Part shown: in pieces, positions 44,668 to 53,156 of the stretch
How the letters are laid out: each line of letters begins with the position of its first letter
Numbering within the stretch: position 1 is the stretch's first letter
NCBI RefSeq assembly: GCF_018224925.1
Contig: NZ_JAGTUF010000009.1
Location: forward strand, 62,001 to 126,000
DNA from: Magnetospirillum sulfuroxidans
GTDB lineage: Bacteria; Pseudomonadota; Alphaproteobacteria; Rhodospirillales; Magnetospirillaceae
Direction of reading: 5' to 3'
DNA: 64,000 bases
Program-made: the position numbers and the translations under genes
The notes under the pieces: model-generated
What the model was told of the DNA's origin: nothing
Database searches by the model: none
The model's input: only the letters and a program-made list of their open reading frames with translations

Positions 44668-46421
44668 TGTGCGGCATCGCCGGGCTGATCGTCCCCACCG
44701 GACAGACCCCCGATGAAGCCATTCTCGACCGGCTGGCCGAAGCGCTGGCCCATCGCGGCCCCGATGGACGCGGCCGCTATCTGCGCGGCAATGTCGGGCT
44801 GATCCAGAACCGGCTGTCGATCATTGATCTGCAAGGCGGACGCCAGCCCATCCTTGACGCCGATGGCCGCGCCATCGTCGCCAACGGCGAAATCTATAAT
44901 TACCGCGAATTGCGGGACCAACTGGACGGCATCAGCTTCACCACCGCCTCGGACAGCGAGCCGCCGTTGCATCTGTACGCCCGCGACGGCGAAAACTTCG
45001 CCGATCAGCTGCGCGGCATGTACGCCCTGGCCATTCACGACCCCCTCCGCGACGTGGTGGTGTTGGCACGCGACCCCTTTGGCGTCAAACCGCTCTATCT
45101 GGCCCAGGGCAGCTGGGGCATCGCCTTCGCCTCGGAAGCCCAGGCGCTGATCAAGGCCGGGCTGGTAACCGCCAGGGTCACCCCGCAGGCCCGCGCCGAA
45201 TTGCTGCAATTGCAGTTCACCTGTGGTGAAGAAACCATCTTCGCCGGCGTTTCCCGTGTTCCCGCCGGCGCCACTTTGGTCATCGAAGCCGGTCGGATCA
45301 GATTGGCCCGGCTGCGCCCGGCCCTGCCCCGCGGCGGCAGCCGGGGCGGCGGCGCCGATTCGCTGCTCGACCAATTGGACCGGGTCCTGACCGATTCGGT
45401 CGACCTGCACCAGCGCGCCGACGTGCCCTATGGCATGTTCCTGTCCGGCGGCATCGATTCGTCGGTGTTGCTGGCGTTGATGGCCCGGCTCAATCCGCGC
45501 CCGGTGCTGGCCTATACCGCCGGCTTCCCCGGCAGCGCCGCCCATGACGAACGCGCGCACGCCCGTGCCCTGGCCCGCCAGGTCGGGGCCGAACACATCG
45601 AGGTGGAATTCACCGAGGCCGATTTCTGGCGCCTGTTGCCGCAAGTCGCCGCCGCCATGGACGACCCCGCCGCCGATTACGCCTGCCTGCCCACCTTCAA
45701 GCTGGCGGTCCGCGCCGGTCAGGACGTCAAGATCATCTTGTCGGGCGAAGGCGGCGACGAATTGTTCGGCGGCTATGGCCGCTATCGCAAGGTCATGCGC
45801 CCCTGGCCGTTGTGCAAACGCATGCGCCGCAAAGGCATCTTCGACAAGCTGGACGTGTTGCAGCCGATGCCGGGCTGGCGCGACCGTTACGCCCAGAGCG
45901 AAGCCGCATGCTGCGCCGTTCCCGGCCGCACCCGCCTGCAAGCGGCCCAGGCCATGGATTGCACCGATTGGCTGGCCAATGATTTGTTGATCAAGGCTGA
46001 TCGCTGCCTGATGGCCAATGCCATCGAAGGCCGGGTGCCATTCCTTGACCCGGTGGTCGCCGATTTCGCCTTTTCCCTGGCCGACCGCTGGAAAGTCCGC
46101 CATGGCCAGGGCAAACACCTGCTGCGTCTGTGGCTGGACAAGGCCATGCCCGCCGCCCGCCCTTTCGATGCCAAACGCGGCTTTACCGTGCCGGTGGGGC
46201 CGTGGATGGCGGCACGTCCCGCCATCGGCGCATTGGTCGCCGCCCAAGCGGGGATCGCCGAAATCGCCGTCCCAGGTCGAGTGGAAAAGCTGTTCGCCGA
46301 TGCCGGCGACAAGACCGCCTTTGCCCGCTGGTCGTTGCTGTTCTATGCCTTGTGGCATCAAACCCATATACTAGGCGTCGCAGCCCATGGCGACGCGTTC
46401 GAGACCCTGTCCGCGAGGTAA
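44667..46421 (+). CDS. asnB: Glutamine-hydrolysing asparagine synthetase
   Basis: A 584-residue protein. The start at 44667 puts Cys2 at the N-terminus (MCGIAGLI), the glutaminase nucleophile after Met removal. The glutaminase domain has HRGPDG, NRLSIIDL and NGEIYNYREL. The synthetase domain has the ATP pyrophosphate loop S260-GGIDSS and the conserved SGEGGDELFGGY. It makes Asn, or amidates another carboxylate. Because it is fused by overlaps to two glycosyltransferase genes, it could be the paralogous type that modifies sugar acids in surface glycans. The sequence alone does not decide. The large upstream open frame is an artefact. Confidence 0.9.
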   Translation: MCGIAGLIVPTGQTPDEAILDRLAEALAHRGPDGRGRYLRGNVGLIQNRLSIIDLQGGRQPILDADGRAIVANGEIYNYRELRDQLDGISFTTASDSEPPLHLYARDGENFADQLRGMYALAIHDPLRDVVVLARDPFGVKPLYLAQGSWGIAFASEAQALIKAGLVTARVTPQARAELLQLQFTCGEETIFAGVSRVPAGATLVIEAGRIRLARLRPALPRGGSRGGGADSLLDQLDRVLTDSVDLHQRADVPYGMFLSGGIDSSVLLALMARLNPRPVLAYTAGFPGSAAHDERAHARALARQVGAEHIEVEFTEADFWRLLPQVAAAMDDPAADYACLPTFKLAVRAGQDVKIILSGEGGDELFGGYGRYRKVMRPWPLCKRMRRKGIFDKLDVLQPMPGWRDRYAQSEAACCAVPGRTRLQAAQAMDCTDWLANDLLIKADRCLMANAIEGRVPFLDPVVADFAFSLADRWKVRHGQGKHLLRLWLDKAMPAARPFDAKRGFTVPVGPWMAARPAIGALVAAQAGIAEIAVPGRVEKLFADAGDKTAFARWSLLFYALWHQTHILGVAAHGDAFETLSAR

Positions 46422-46423
46422 TC

Positions 46424-47755
46424 ATGTCCCAAAGCTTCGATCTGGTTCTGGCCAATGGCACCGTGGTCAGCCCCAACGGCACCGGCACCACCGATATCGG
46501 CATCCAAGGCGGCCGTATCACCGCCATCGGCGATCTGCGCGGCCAGCCCATGGCCGACAAGATCGACTGCACCGGGTTGCACGTCCTGCCGGGGGTCATC
46601 GATACCCAGGTGCATTTCCGCGAGCCGGGGCTGGAGCACAAGGAAGATTTGTCCACCGGCACCGCCGCCGCCGCCATGGGCGGCGTCGTCGCCATCTTCG
46701 AGATGCCCAACACCAAGCCCGGCACCACCACCGATGTGGAATTGAAGGACAAGCTGGCCCGCGCCCAAGGCCGTGCCTGGACCGATCACGCCTTCTTTCT
46801 GGGTGCGGCAGCCGACAACATTGATCATCTGGCCGAATGGGAACGCATCCCCGGCTGCGCCGGCATCAAGGTGTTCATGGGGTCCTCCACCGGCAACTTG
46901 CTGGTCGCCGACGACGAGACCCTGGCCAAGGTGATGGCGCAAGGATATCGCCGCGTCGCCGTCCATTGCGAGGACGAGTCCCGGCTGGTCGCCCGCAAGC
47001 ACATCGCCGATGCCGCCGGCCACCCCCGCGCCCACCACATCTGGCGCGACGCCGAAACCGCCATGATCGCCACCCAGCGTCTGGTCAAGCTGGCCGAGGC
47101 GGCCAAGCGCCGCGTCCATGTGCTGCATGTGACCACCGCCGAGGAAATGGAATTCCTCGCCGCCCACAAGGATCTGGTGACGGTGGAAACCACCCCCCAG
47201 CACCTGACCCTGACCGCGCCTGATTGCTATGAGACCCTGGGCACCTATGCCCAGATGAACCCGCCAATCCGCGAGAACCATCATCGCGGCGCCCTGTGGC
47301 GGGCCATCGCCAACGGCACGGTGGATGTTCTGGGCTCGGACCACGCCCCGCACACGCGCGAGGAAAAGGACAAGCCCTATCCGCAATCGCCATCGGGGAT
47401 GACCGGAGTGCAGACCCTGGTGCCGCTGATGCTGGACCACATCAACGAAGGCCGGCTGACGCTGGAACGCTTTGTCGATCTGACCTCGGCCGGACCGGGA
47501 CGCATCTACAATCTGGCTGGCAAGGGCCGCATCGCCCTGGGCTATGACGCCGATTTCACCCTGGTCGACATGAAGGCGGAACGCACCATCACCAACCAGT
47601 GGATCGTCAGCCGGTGCGGTTGGACCCCGTTCGACGGCAAGAAAGTCAAGGGCTGGCCCATGGCCACCATCATCCGCGGCCGGCTGGTGATGAGCGACGG
47701 CCAGTTGATCGGCGACCCCGCCGGCCAGCCGGTGCGCTTCCAACTGGCCTATTAG
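46424..47755 (+). CDS. pyrC: Dihydroorotase, class I (PyrC-like)
   Basis: A 443-residue amidohydrolase. The metal-binding HFREPG (with DTQV before it), EMPNTKPGTT, GIKVFMGSS, VHCED, HVLHVTTAEEM and the late GSDHAPHTREEKDKPY are the class I dihydroorotase set. This enzyme closes carbamoyl-aspartate to dihydroorotate in pyrimidine synthesis. The start lies two bases after the asnB stop, behind GAGG. Being at the end of a glycosyltransferase/asnB unit is unusual; an inactive or alternative cyclic amidase (dihydropyrimidinase, allantoinase) is less likely given the motifs. A hairpin follows at 47808. Confidence 0.9.
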   Translation: MSQSFDLVLANGTVVSPNGTGTTDIGIQGGRITAIGDLRGQPMADKIDCTGLHVLPGVIDTQVHFREPGLEHKEDLSTGTAAAAMGGVVAIFEMPNTKPGTTTDVELKDKLARAQGRAWTDHAFFLGAAADNIDHLAEWERIPGCAGIKVFMGSSTGNLLVADDETLAKVMAQGYRRVAVHCEDESRLVARKHIADAAGHPRAHHIWRDAETAMIATQRLVKLAEAAKRRVHVLHVTTAEEMEFLAAHKDLVTVETTPQHLTLTAPDCYETLGTYAQMNPPIRENHHRGALWRAIANGTVDVLGSDHAPHTREEKDKPYPQSPSGMTGVQTLVPLMLDHINEGRLTLERFVDLTSAGPGRIYNLAGKGRIALGYDADFTLVDMKAERTITNQWIVSRCGWTPFDGKKVKGWPMATIIRGRLVMSDGQLIGDPAGQPVRFQLAY

Positions 47756-47807
47756 AGCATTTTCACGCGAAGCGTGGACATGCGATAAGCCGGAGCGGCG
47801 CCTGAGC

Positions 47808-47828
47808 GGCCCGTCACGGGCCACTTTT
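47808..47828 (+). terminator. Probable terminator after the glycan/pyrC unit
   Basis: A short hairpin (GGCCCG-TCA-CGGGCC) is followed by ACTTTTG. It lies 53 bases after the pyrC stop. The stem is short and the U-run brief, so efficiency is uncertain. Confidence 0.5.
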
Positions 47829-47833
47829 GAAAT

Positions 47834-47869
47834 CTAAACCAGTTTCCGCTTTAGCTGAAACTGGTTTAG
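47834..47869. repeat. Perfect 13-bp inverted repeat, palindromic intergenic element
   Basis: CTAAACCAGTTTC (47834-47846) and GAAACTGGTTTAG (47857-47869) are exact reverse complements around a 10-base loop. The element lies in the 283-bp gap before the second beta-helix protein. It could be a terminator, an RNA hairpin or a member of a dispersed repeat family. The segment just before it (47757-47781, GAGCATTTTCACGCGAAGC) resembles alphaproteobacterial palindromic repeats in style. The rest of this gap shows no gene. Confidence 0.6.
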
Positions 47870-48038
47870 CACAGCCCCAGCGAACAACGCGGCCCCCGGC
47901 ACAATTCCGGGGCCGCGGCCCTGTTTCACCCCCGGATTGAAGATGAACGCCCGTTGATTTGAACTTCGGGCGAATAGTCGTATTGAAGGGAGGGGAATAC
48001 CGCATCGGCGGTTTGGGCGTTGTTCTGGGGCAATCGGC

Positions 48039-50333
48039 TTGAAAAAGAAAACCACGCGACCGAGCGTGACGGCGAGACAAGCCTTATGTCTGGCCGCCAC
48101 CGCCCTTTCCTCTTTGCCGCTGTCCCCTGTGCGAGCAGAGCAACCAAAGTGGGGCGCATCGGTCGATAGCGGGATCAAGGCCAGCGAAAATCGCCGTATC
48201 GGCGAGCTTGACCTGTTCCTGCCGGTGGCTCAGGACGACCGTAATCTGCTGTTCTTGGACCTCAGAACCAACTTTGACAATCTGAGCCAGCGGGAAGGCA
48301 ATTTCGGCCTGGGCTATCGCGCCATGCAAGATGATGGCTGGAACCTGGGCATCTATGGCTTCTTTGATCGCCGCCGGTCGTCGGAAAATCACTATTTCAG
48401 CCAGATCACCACCGGCATCGAAGCATTGGGGCCGGATTTCGACGCCCGCATCAATGCCTATATCCCCATCGGCAACAAAAGCCATGAGGTCGAGAACAGT
48501 ACGCAGGTGGACCTGTCGGGCGGGACCATCCAAATCCTCTCCGGCATGGAGCGGGTCTATCACGGCGGTGATGCCGAATTGGGCTGGCGGGTGCCGATCT
48601 TCGCCGCCGACCGCAACGCCGAAATGCGAATCTATGGCGGTGGTTATTGGTTCGACGCCGAATCCAGTGAATCCGTGGCCGGTCCCCGCGCCCGCCTGGA
48701 ATTCCGCCTGTACGACCCGATCGAAGCCCTACCCGGATCACGCGTCACCTTCAGCGGCGAACTTCAGCGCGACGATGCCCGTGGCACCCAGCATTTCTTC
48801 GGTCTGAAACTGCGCATTCCGTTACAGGCGGAAACCACGGCGCGGCGATTGTCGCCGCAAGAGCGCCGCATGACCGACCCGCTGGTTCGCGACGTCGATA
48901 TCGTCACCCAAAGCGCCACCATCAGCGAAGCGGCGACCTTGGGTGGCCAGACGCTTTCCGGTGTCACCACCATCACCGACGGGGCGACGGCCCAAGCCGC
49001 CATCAATGCCGCCGGCGCCGGCAAGCTGATCGTCTTGAACGGCACCACCACCGTGTCCTCACAACTGACCTTGGGTCAGGGACAGACTCTCAGCAGCGGC
49101 GGCAGCGTCATCACCTTGACCGGTTCCAGCAGCGGCAAATCGGTCAGTTTTTCCGTTCCCGGCAGCAGCGGCACCCTGACCGGATCGTTGGCCGGCACCT
49201 CGGTGCTGGCCTTGTCCTCGAACAGCACGCTGTCGGGACTGATCGTGGAAAACACCAATACCGCCGACGACAGCAATGCCGTCTCCGCCGTCGGCATCAG
49301 CGGGGCCAGCATCATCGGGGCGACCTTGACCAGCGCCAAAGGGGCGGCTCTGCGGATCGAGAACAGCTCGTCCATGACCGTCAACAAGAACACCTTACGG
49401 GCAAGCGGATTGTCGTCGTCCGCCCTATCGGTCGACAACGCCGACGACAGCACCTTTTCCAACAACACGATCAGTGCCACCGGCTGGCACGGAACCGCCT
49501 TTTCGCTGCTCAACAGTTCCGGCCTGAACGTCACCGGCAATACTGTTTCCGCCTCGGGGGCCGGGGCGACGGCGTTGCGCATGGACCAAAGCGCGGGCAC
49601 CGTCAGCGGCAACACCATCTCGACCACCGGCGACGGCGACGGCACCACCAACGCTTACGCCCTGTGGATCACCCAGGGCGGCGGCAGCACCGTCAGCAAC
49701 AACACCGTCTCCGGCAGCGGCCAGTACGGCACCGCCCTTTACGTCGACAACAGCGCCGCCATCACCGTCAGCGGCAACACCCTGACCGCCAGCGGCTATG
49801 CCGGCCGGGGGATTCAGCTCTACAACAGCGCCGGCTCGACCATCGCCAACAACACCGTCACCACCAATGACACCACCACGGGAACCGGCTTCTACACCTC
49901 GGCCACCGGTCTGTTCATGGAAAACAGCGCCAACACCAAGATCACCGACAACACCATCGTCACCAAAGGGGAAGCCGCCGGCATGAACCTGCGCTCCTCC
50001 AACAACCTGACGGTGAGCGGCAACAAAATCACCACCATCGCCAACCAAGCCATCGGCATGGTGCTGACCGGCTCGGCCGATGGGACGATCACGGGCAACA
50101 CGATCTCGACAACGGGAACGTCGTCCCACGGTATCCAGCTTTTCCTCAACGCCAACAATGCCCTGGTCGAAAACAACACGGTCACCGTCAGTGGATCCAG
50201 TGCCAATCTCGTCTATGTCAGCAACGGCAATGACATCCGCATCATCAACAACAAGCTGACCGGTGCCGGCAACAGCGGCGTCACGTCAACAGGCTCGATC
50301 AGCAACCTGACGGTGAGCGGCAATACACCATAG
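48039..50333 (+). CDS. Outer-membrane protein: inverse-autotransporter-like barrel plus long beta-helix passenger
   Basis: A 764-residue protein starting at TTG 48039, behind GGGG. A signal peptide (about 1-33, ending VRA) precedes an intimin-like beta-barrel (about 34-270) with GELDLFLPVAQ, EGNFGLGYRAM, GWNLGIYGFFDRRR and NAYIPIGNK. The linker LSPQERRMTDPLVRDVDIV follows (271-289), then a right-handed beta-helix of about 465 residues built of rungs containing N-N-T-[IV]-[ST] turns (SNNTISATG, SGNTISTTG, SNNTVSGSG). The passenger is about twice as long as in the paralogue at 30857-32458. In known inverse autotransporters the barrel is N-terminal and the passenger C-terminal, as here, but passengers are usually Ig-like. 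It is probably a surface adhesin or glycan-binding protein. Confidence 0.8.
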   Translation: MKKKTTRPSVTARQALCLAATALSSLPLSPVRAEQPKWGASVDSGIKASENRRIGELDLFLPVAQDDRNLLFLDLRTNFDNLSQREGNFGLGYRAMQDDGWNLGIYGFFDRRRSSENHYFSQITTGIEALGPDFDARINAYIPIGNKSHEVENSTQVDLSGGTIQILSGMERVYHGGDAELGWRVPIFAADRNAEMRIYGGGYWFDAESSESVAGPRARLEFRLYDPIEALPGSRVTFSGELQRDDARGTQHFFGLKLRIPLQAETTARRLSPQERRMTDPLVRDVDIVTQSATISEAATLGGQTLSGVTTITDGATAQAAINAAGAGKLIVLNGTTTVSSQLTLGQGQTLSSGGSVITLTGSSSGKSVSFSVPGSSGTLTGSLAGTSVLALSSNSTLSGLIVENTNTADDSNAVSAVGISGASIIGATLTSAKGAALRIENSSSMTVNKNTLRASGLSSSALSVDNADDSTFSNNTISATGWHGTAFSLLNSSGLNVTGNTVSASGAGATALRMDQSAGTVSGNTISTTGDGDGTTNAYALWITQGGGSTVSNNTVSGSGQYGTALYVDNSAAITVSGNTLTASGYAGRGIQLYNSAGSTIANNTVTTNDTTTGTGFYTSATGLFMENSANTKITDNTIVTKGEAAGMNLRSSNNLTVSGNKITTIANQAIGMVLTGSADGTITGNTISTTGTSSHGIQLFLNANNALVENNTVTVSGSSANLVYVSNGNDIRIINNKLTGAGNSGVTSTGSISNLTVSGNTP

Positions 50334-50423
50334 CAACCAGGAACTCCCTTATAGCCGTTCGTCAGCCTTTTCTGGCATAATGCGACAAGGACTGGACGCG
50401 CCCATCGCCCTTGCGTTACATTC

Positions 50424-50438
50424 TGCGAATAATTCGCA
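50424..50438. promoter_or_regulatory. 15-bp palindrome upstream of winged-helix regulator
   Basis: TGCGAAT-A-ATTCGCA has seven perfectly symmetric bases on each side and ends 24 bases before the ATG at 50463. A site this close to the start suggests autorepression by the regulator it precedes. Inference from position. Confidence 0.45.
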
Positions 50439-50462
50439 ATTAGGCCGGAAAGGAACCCGACC

Positions 50463-51005
50463 ATGTTCACCGATAACACACTGACGCCGAAAGAGGCCGT
50501 ACGGTTGTGCGCGTTGGGCATGATCGCGCGTCAATCCACCCGCTATTCCGAATTGGCCGGCTCCGTCCGTCATTTCATCAGCCGGGTGGCCGGGCCACAG
50601 ATCGACCTGATGGGCATGTCCATCGAATTGCTGCGCTACGAAGGTCTGGTCGAAGCCATCGGCGGCGAAGGCATGGAAGACGATGCCCAACTGACCATCA
50701 CCGAAGCTGGCAGCCGTGAATTGCACACCCTGCTGACCGCCCGGCTGCGCCCCGGAACCGACCTGTCCAAGCTGATCATCGCCTTGAAGATGCGCTTCCT
50801 TGATCTGCTCGACGTCAAGGAACAGCAGGCCCAGGCCGATTTGCTGCTGGAAATGGTCGAAAGCGAACTGGCCCGTCTGCTGGATTTGCGCGGCGCCTTT
50901 GCCGGCGATGGCGATGGCTGTCATCTGATCGATTGGCTTGATCACGACATCGAAACGCTGGAAACCCGATTGTCCTGGCTGGAAGCCTTCCGCACCCGTC
51001 TTTGA
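50463..51005 (+). CDS. PadR-like winged-helix protein
   Basis: A 180-residue protein. The N-terminal segment MFTDNTLTPKEAVRLCALGMIA, the recognition-type helix VAGPQIDLMGMSIELLRYEGLVEAIGG and the strand DDAQLTITEAGSREL form a PadR-like winged helix (about 1-95). A long helical C-terminal half (about 100-180), with ESELARLLDL and DHDIETLETRLSWLEAFRTRL, probably dimerises as a coiled coil. AAGGAA lies upstream of the ATG, and a palindrome is at 50424-50438. It is monocistronic. The target genes are unknown; the flanking beta-helix protein and radC unit are candidates only by proximity. Confidence 0.65.
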   Translation: MFTDNTLTPKEAVRLCALGMIARQSTRYSELAGSVRHFISRVAGPQIDLMGMSIELLRYEGLVEAIGGEGMEDDAQLTITEAGSRELHTLLTARLRPGTDLSKLIIALKMRFLDLLDVKEQQAQADLLLEMVESELARLLDLRGAFAGDGDGCHLIDWLDHDIETLETRLSWLEAFRTRL

Positions 51006-51145
51006 GCTGCTTATGATGTAGTTCAAACGAGGCACCCCACCACCAAAAAGCGTGGATGACGAGGGCTTGCGGCGAAGAATCCTTGGGATGATTAAGGATT
51101 GCACTCACTCCCCAGACAAAGAGTCTTTTGTATAGGGAGGGGGCT

Positions 51146-51223
51146 ATGTCTCCCCACATTTCCGTTTCAGTCCGCACCTATGGTGGCTTCGCCCGCTTCC
51201 TGGCCAAACCCAAGACCGCATGA
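51146..51223 (+). CDS. Candidate 25-residue small protein
   Basis: ATG 51146 is preceded by the strong ribosome site AGGGAGG. The frame reads MSPHISVSVRTYGG and ends KPKTA before TGA. It lies upstream of radC in a 281-bp gap. It is short and basic, and could be a leader peptide or a small protein. The ribosome site is the only support. Confidence 0.25.
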   Translation: MSPHISVSVRTYGGFARFLAKPKTA

Positions 51224-51286
51224 CCATTCTTGGCCGGACGGCGCCGTCTCTGGACGTGCCCTCCGCTCTTGCCTATAGTACCGATC

Positions 51287-51997
51287 ATGTCCGACGACAT
51301 CCCCGGATTGGAAGATTCCGCCGTCCCGCAACCGCATCATGCCGGTCATCGCGAACGCTTGCGCGAACGCTTTCTGGCCGAACCCGGCGCTCTGCCCGAT
51401 TACGAGATTCTGGAATTGCTGCTGGCCAGCGTCATCCCGCGCAAGGATACCAAGCCGCTGGCCAAGGCGCTGATCACCGAATTCAAAACCTTCGCCGACG
51501 TCCTGGCCGCCCCGGCCCAGGTGTTGGAAAGTTTTCACGGTGTTTCCGCCGCCACCGCCGCCTATCTGAAGGTGGTCGAACATGCCGCCACCCGCATGGC
51601 CCGTTTGCAGGTGATTGACCGGCCGGTGATCAGCAAATGGGAACAATTGCTTGATTACTGCACCATTGCCATGGGCCGGCTGCCGACCGAACAGTTCCGC
51701 CTGCTGTTTCTTGATCGCAAGAACGTGCTGATCGCCGACGAGCTGCAAAGCCAGGGTACCGTCGACCACACCCCGCTTTACCCGCGTGAAGTGGTCAAGC
51801 GCGCCCTGGACCTCAACGCCAGCGCCATCATCATGGTCCACAACCATCCCAGCGGCGACCCGGCGCCGTCGCGCGCCGATATCGACATGACCCGACAGGT
51901 ACAGACCGCCCTAAAGGGCGTCGGCATCTCGGTGCATGATCACCTGGTCATCGGTCGCAAGGGCCATGTCAGCTTTAAAAGCCAAGGGCTGATATGA
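51287..51997 (+). CDS. radC: RadC-family JAB/MPN protein
   Basis: A 236-residue protein. An N-terminal helix-hairpin-helix-like region (LPDYEILELLLASVIPRKDTKPLAKAL) is followed by the MPN+ domain. Its JAMM zinc motif is HNHPSGDPAPSRAD, with H185, H187 and D198. Family members are common in bacteria, but their biochemical role is not settled; older links to DNA repair are weak. The start at 51287 (MSDDIPGLED) gives the usual N-terminal length. The stop overlaps the ParA-like gene by four bases (ATGA). Confidence 0.93.
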   Translation: MSDDIPGLEDSAVPQPHHAGHRERLRERFLAEPGALPDYEILELLLASVIPRKDTKPLAKALITEFKTFADVLAAPAQVLESFHGVSAATAAYLKVVEHAATRMARLQVIDRPVISKWEQLLDYCTIAMGRLPTEQFRLLFLDRKNVLIADELQSQGTVDHTPLYPREVVKRALDLNASAIIMVHNHPSGDPAPSRADIDMTRQVQTALKGVGISVHDHLVIGRKGHVSFKSQGLI

Positions 51998-53091
51998 TCG
52001 AGCCCCGGCCAAAGGCCATCTATCCGCCCATCATCGCCGTGTTCAACCACAAGGGCGGCGTCGCCAAGACCACCACATCGGGCAATCTGGCCACCTGTCT
52101 GGCGGCTTTCGGCTATCGGGTGGTGCTGGCCGATCTTGACGCCCAGGGCAACGCCACCGGCAGTTTCGGCATTTTGCCGCTGCCGCCCATCGGCGCCATG
52201 GATGTCATCACCGGCCGGGTCCGGCTGGAAGATGCGCTGATTCCCACCCAGTTTCCCGGCCTGTCGCTACTGCCGGCAACCACGCAGTTGCGCACCGCCG
52301 AGATGGAATTGGCCGCGCATGAGCGATCGCACCAAGCCCTGCGGGAAGCCTTCGCCAGCCAAAATATCGGCAGCCACGCCCATATCGTCATCATTGACTG
52401 CCCGCCCTCGCTGGGCACCATCACCGGCAACGCCCTAAGCGCCGCCGCCGCCGTGTTGATTCCGGCCCGCGCCGACCCTTATTCGCACGAGGGGCTGGTC
52501 AACACCTGGCATGAAATCAAACGCCTGCGCCAAGGCGCCAATGCGTCGTTGACGGTGGCCGGGATCTTGTTGACCATGACCGGCGAGGATGCCGCCGGCG
52601 ACGACGTCGCCCGCTCCATGCGGGCTGAATTCGGCGATCAGGTTTACGGCGTTTCCATCGAAAGCGATGCCAAGGTTACCGAAGCGGCGCAATTGGGGGT
52701 GCCGGTGGCGGTGCTTGATCCCGATGGCGGCGCCGGCCACAATTACCTGCAAGCCACCGCCGAATTGATCTTGCGGCTGCGTCGTCATGCCCGCCACGAC
52801 ATTTCCACCCTGGCCGAACCCTTGTCCATGGTCGATGCGCAAAACACCCTGCGTGATTGGCGCGCCCGCCTGCCGGGGTTGCAGCGCCGCGCCAACGACG
52901 CCCCGGCCTGGACCGCCGTGCAAGCGGCCAACCCCGATAGCGACGAGGATCCCGGCCCGTCTCCGCTTAATGCGCCGCCACCACCGCCTCGAGCGGGATT
53001 TGGCTGGGGCGCGATGGTGCTGGCGGTGATCCTGGGCGCCATGCTGGGGGCGATGACGGTATTTTTATATAATTCCATCGCCGGACATTGA
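51994..53091 (+). CDS. ParA-like ATPase with C-terminal membrane anchor
   Basis: A 365-residue MinD/ParA-superfamily protein. The deviant Walker A is NHKGGVAKTTTSGNLA, followed by LADLDAQGNATGSFG and the Walker B region IVIIDCPPSLGTITGNAL. The ParA part ends near residue 270 (ATAELILRLRR). After it comes a linker with a Pro-run (LNAPPPPPRAGFGW) and a single hydrophobic helix (GAMVLAVILGAMLGAMTVFLY) close to the C-terminus, so it is tail-anchored. No ParB or parS is adjacent, so ordinary chromosome segregation is unlikely. Coupling to radC by ATGA overlap and the small membrane protein downstream suggest a membrane-positioning role; inference. Confidence 0.85.
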   Translation: MIEPRPKAIYPPIIAVFNHKGGVAKTTTSGNLATCLAAFGYRVVLADLDAQGNATGSFGILPLPPIGAMDVITGRVRLEDALIPTQFPGLSLLPATTQLRTAEMELAAHERSHQALREAFASQNIGSHAHIVIIDCPPSLGTITGNALSAAAAVLIPARADPYSHEGLVNTWHEIKRLRQGANASLTVAGILLTMTGEDAAGDDVARSMRAEFGDQVYGVSIESDAKVTEAAQLGVPVAVLDPDGGAGHNYLQATAELILRLRRHARHDISTLAEPLSMVDAQNTLRDWRARLPGLQRRANDAPAWTAVQAANPDSDEDPGPSPLNAPPPPPRAGFGWGAMVLAVILGAMLGAMTVFLYNSIAGH

Positions 53092-53156
53092 CCGGCACCG
53101 ATTTCTTCCCCATCTTTGACGGCAAGGGAGATTCCCTCGGATCACAGGAGCTGCCG

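Noticed and set aside
49200-50330. Repeated GGCAACACC-like words suggesting a tandem or CRISPR-type array
   Set aside because: The repeats are in frame and encode beta-helix turns (N-N-T-I/V-S). Spacing is irregular and there is no constant repeat/spacer alternation.
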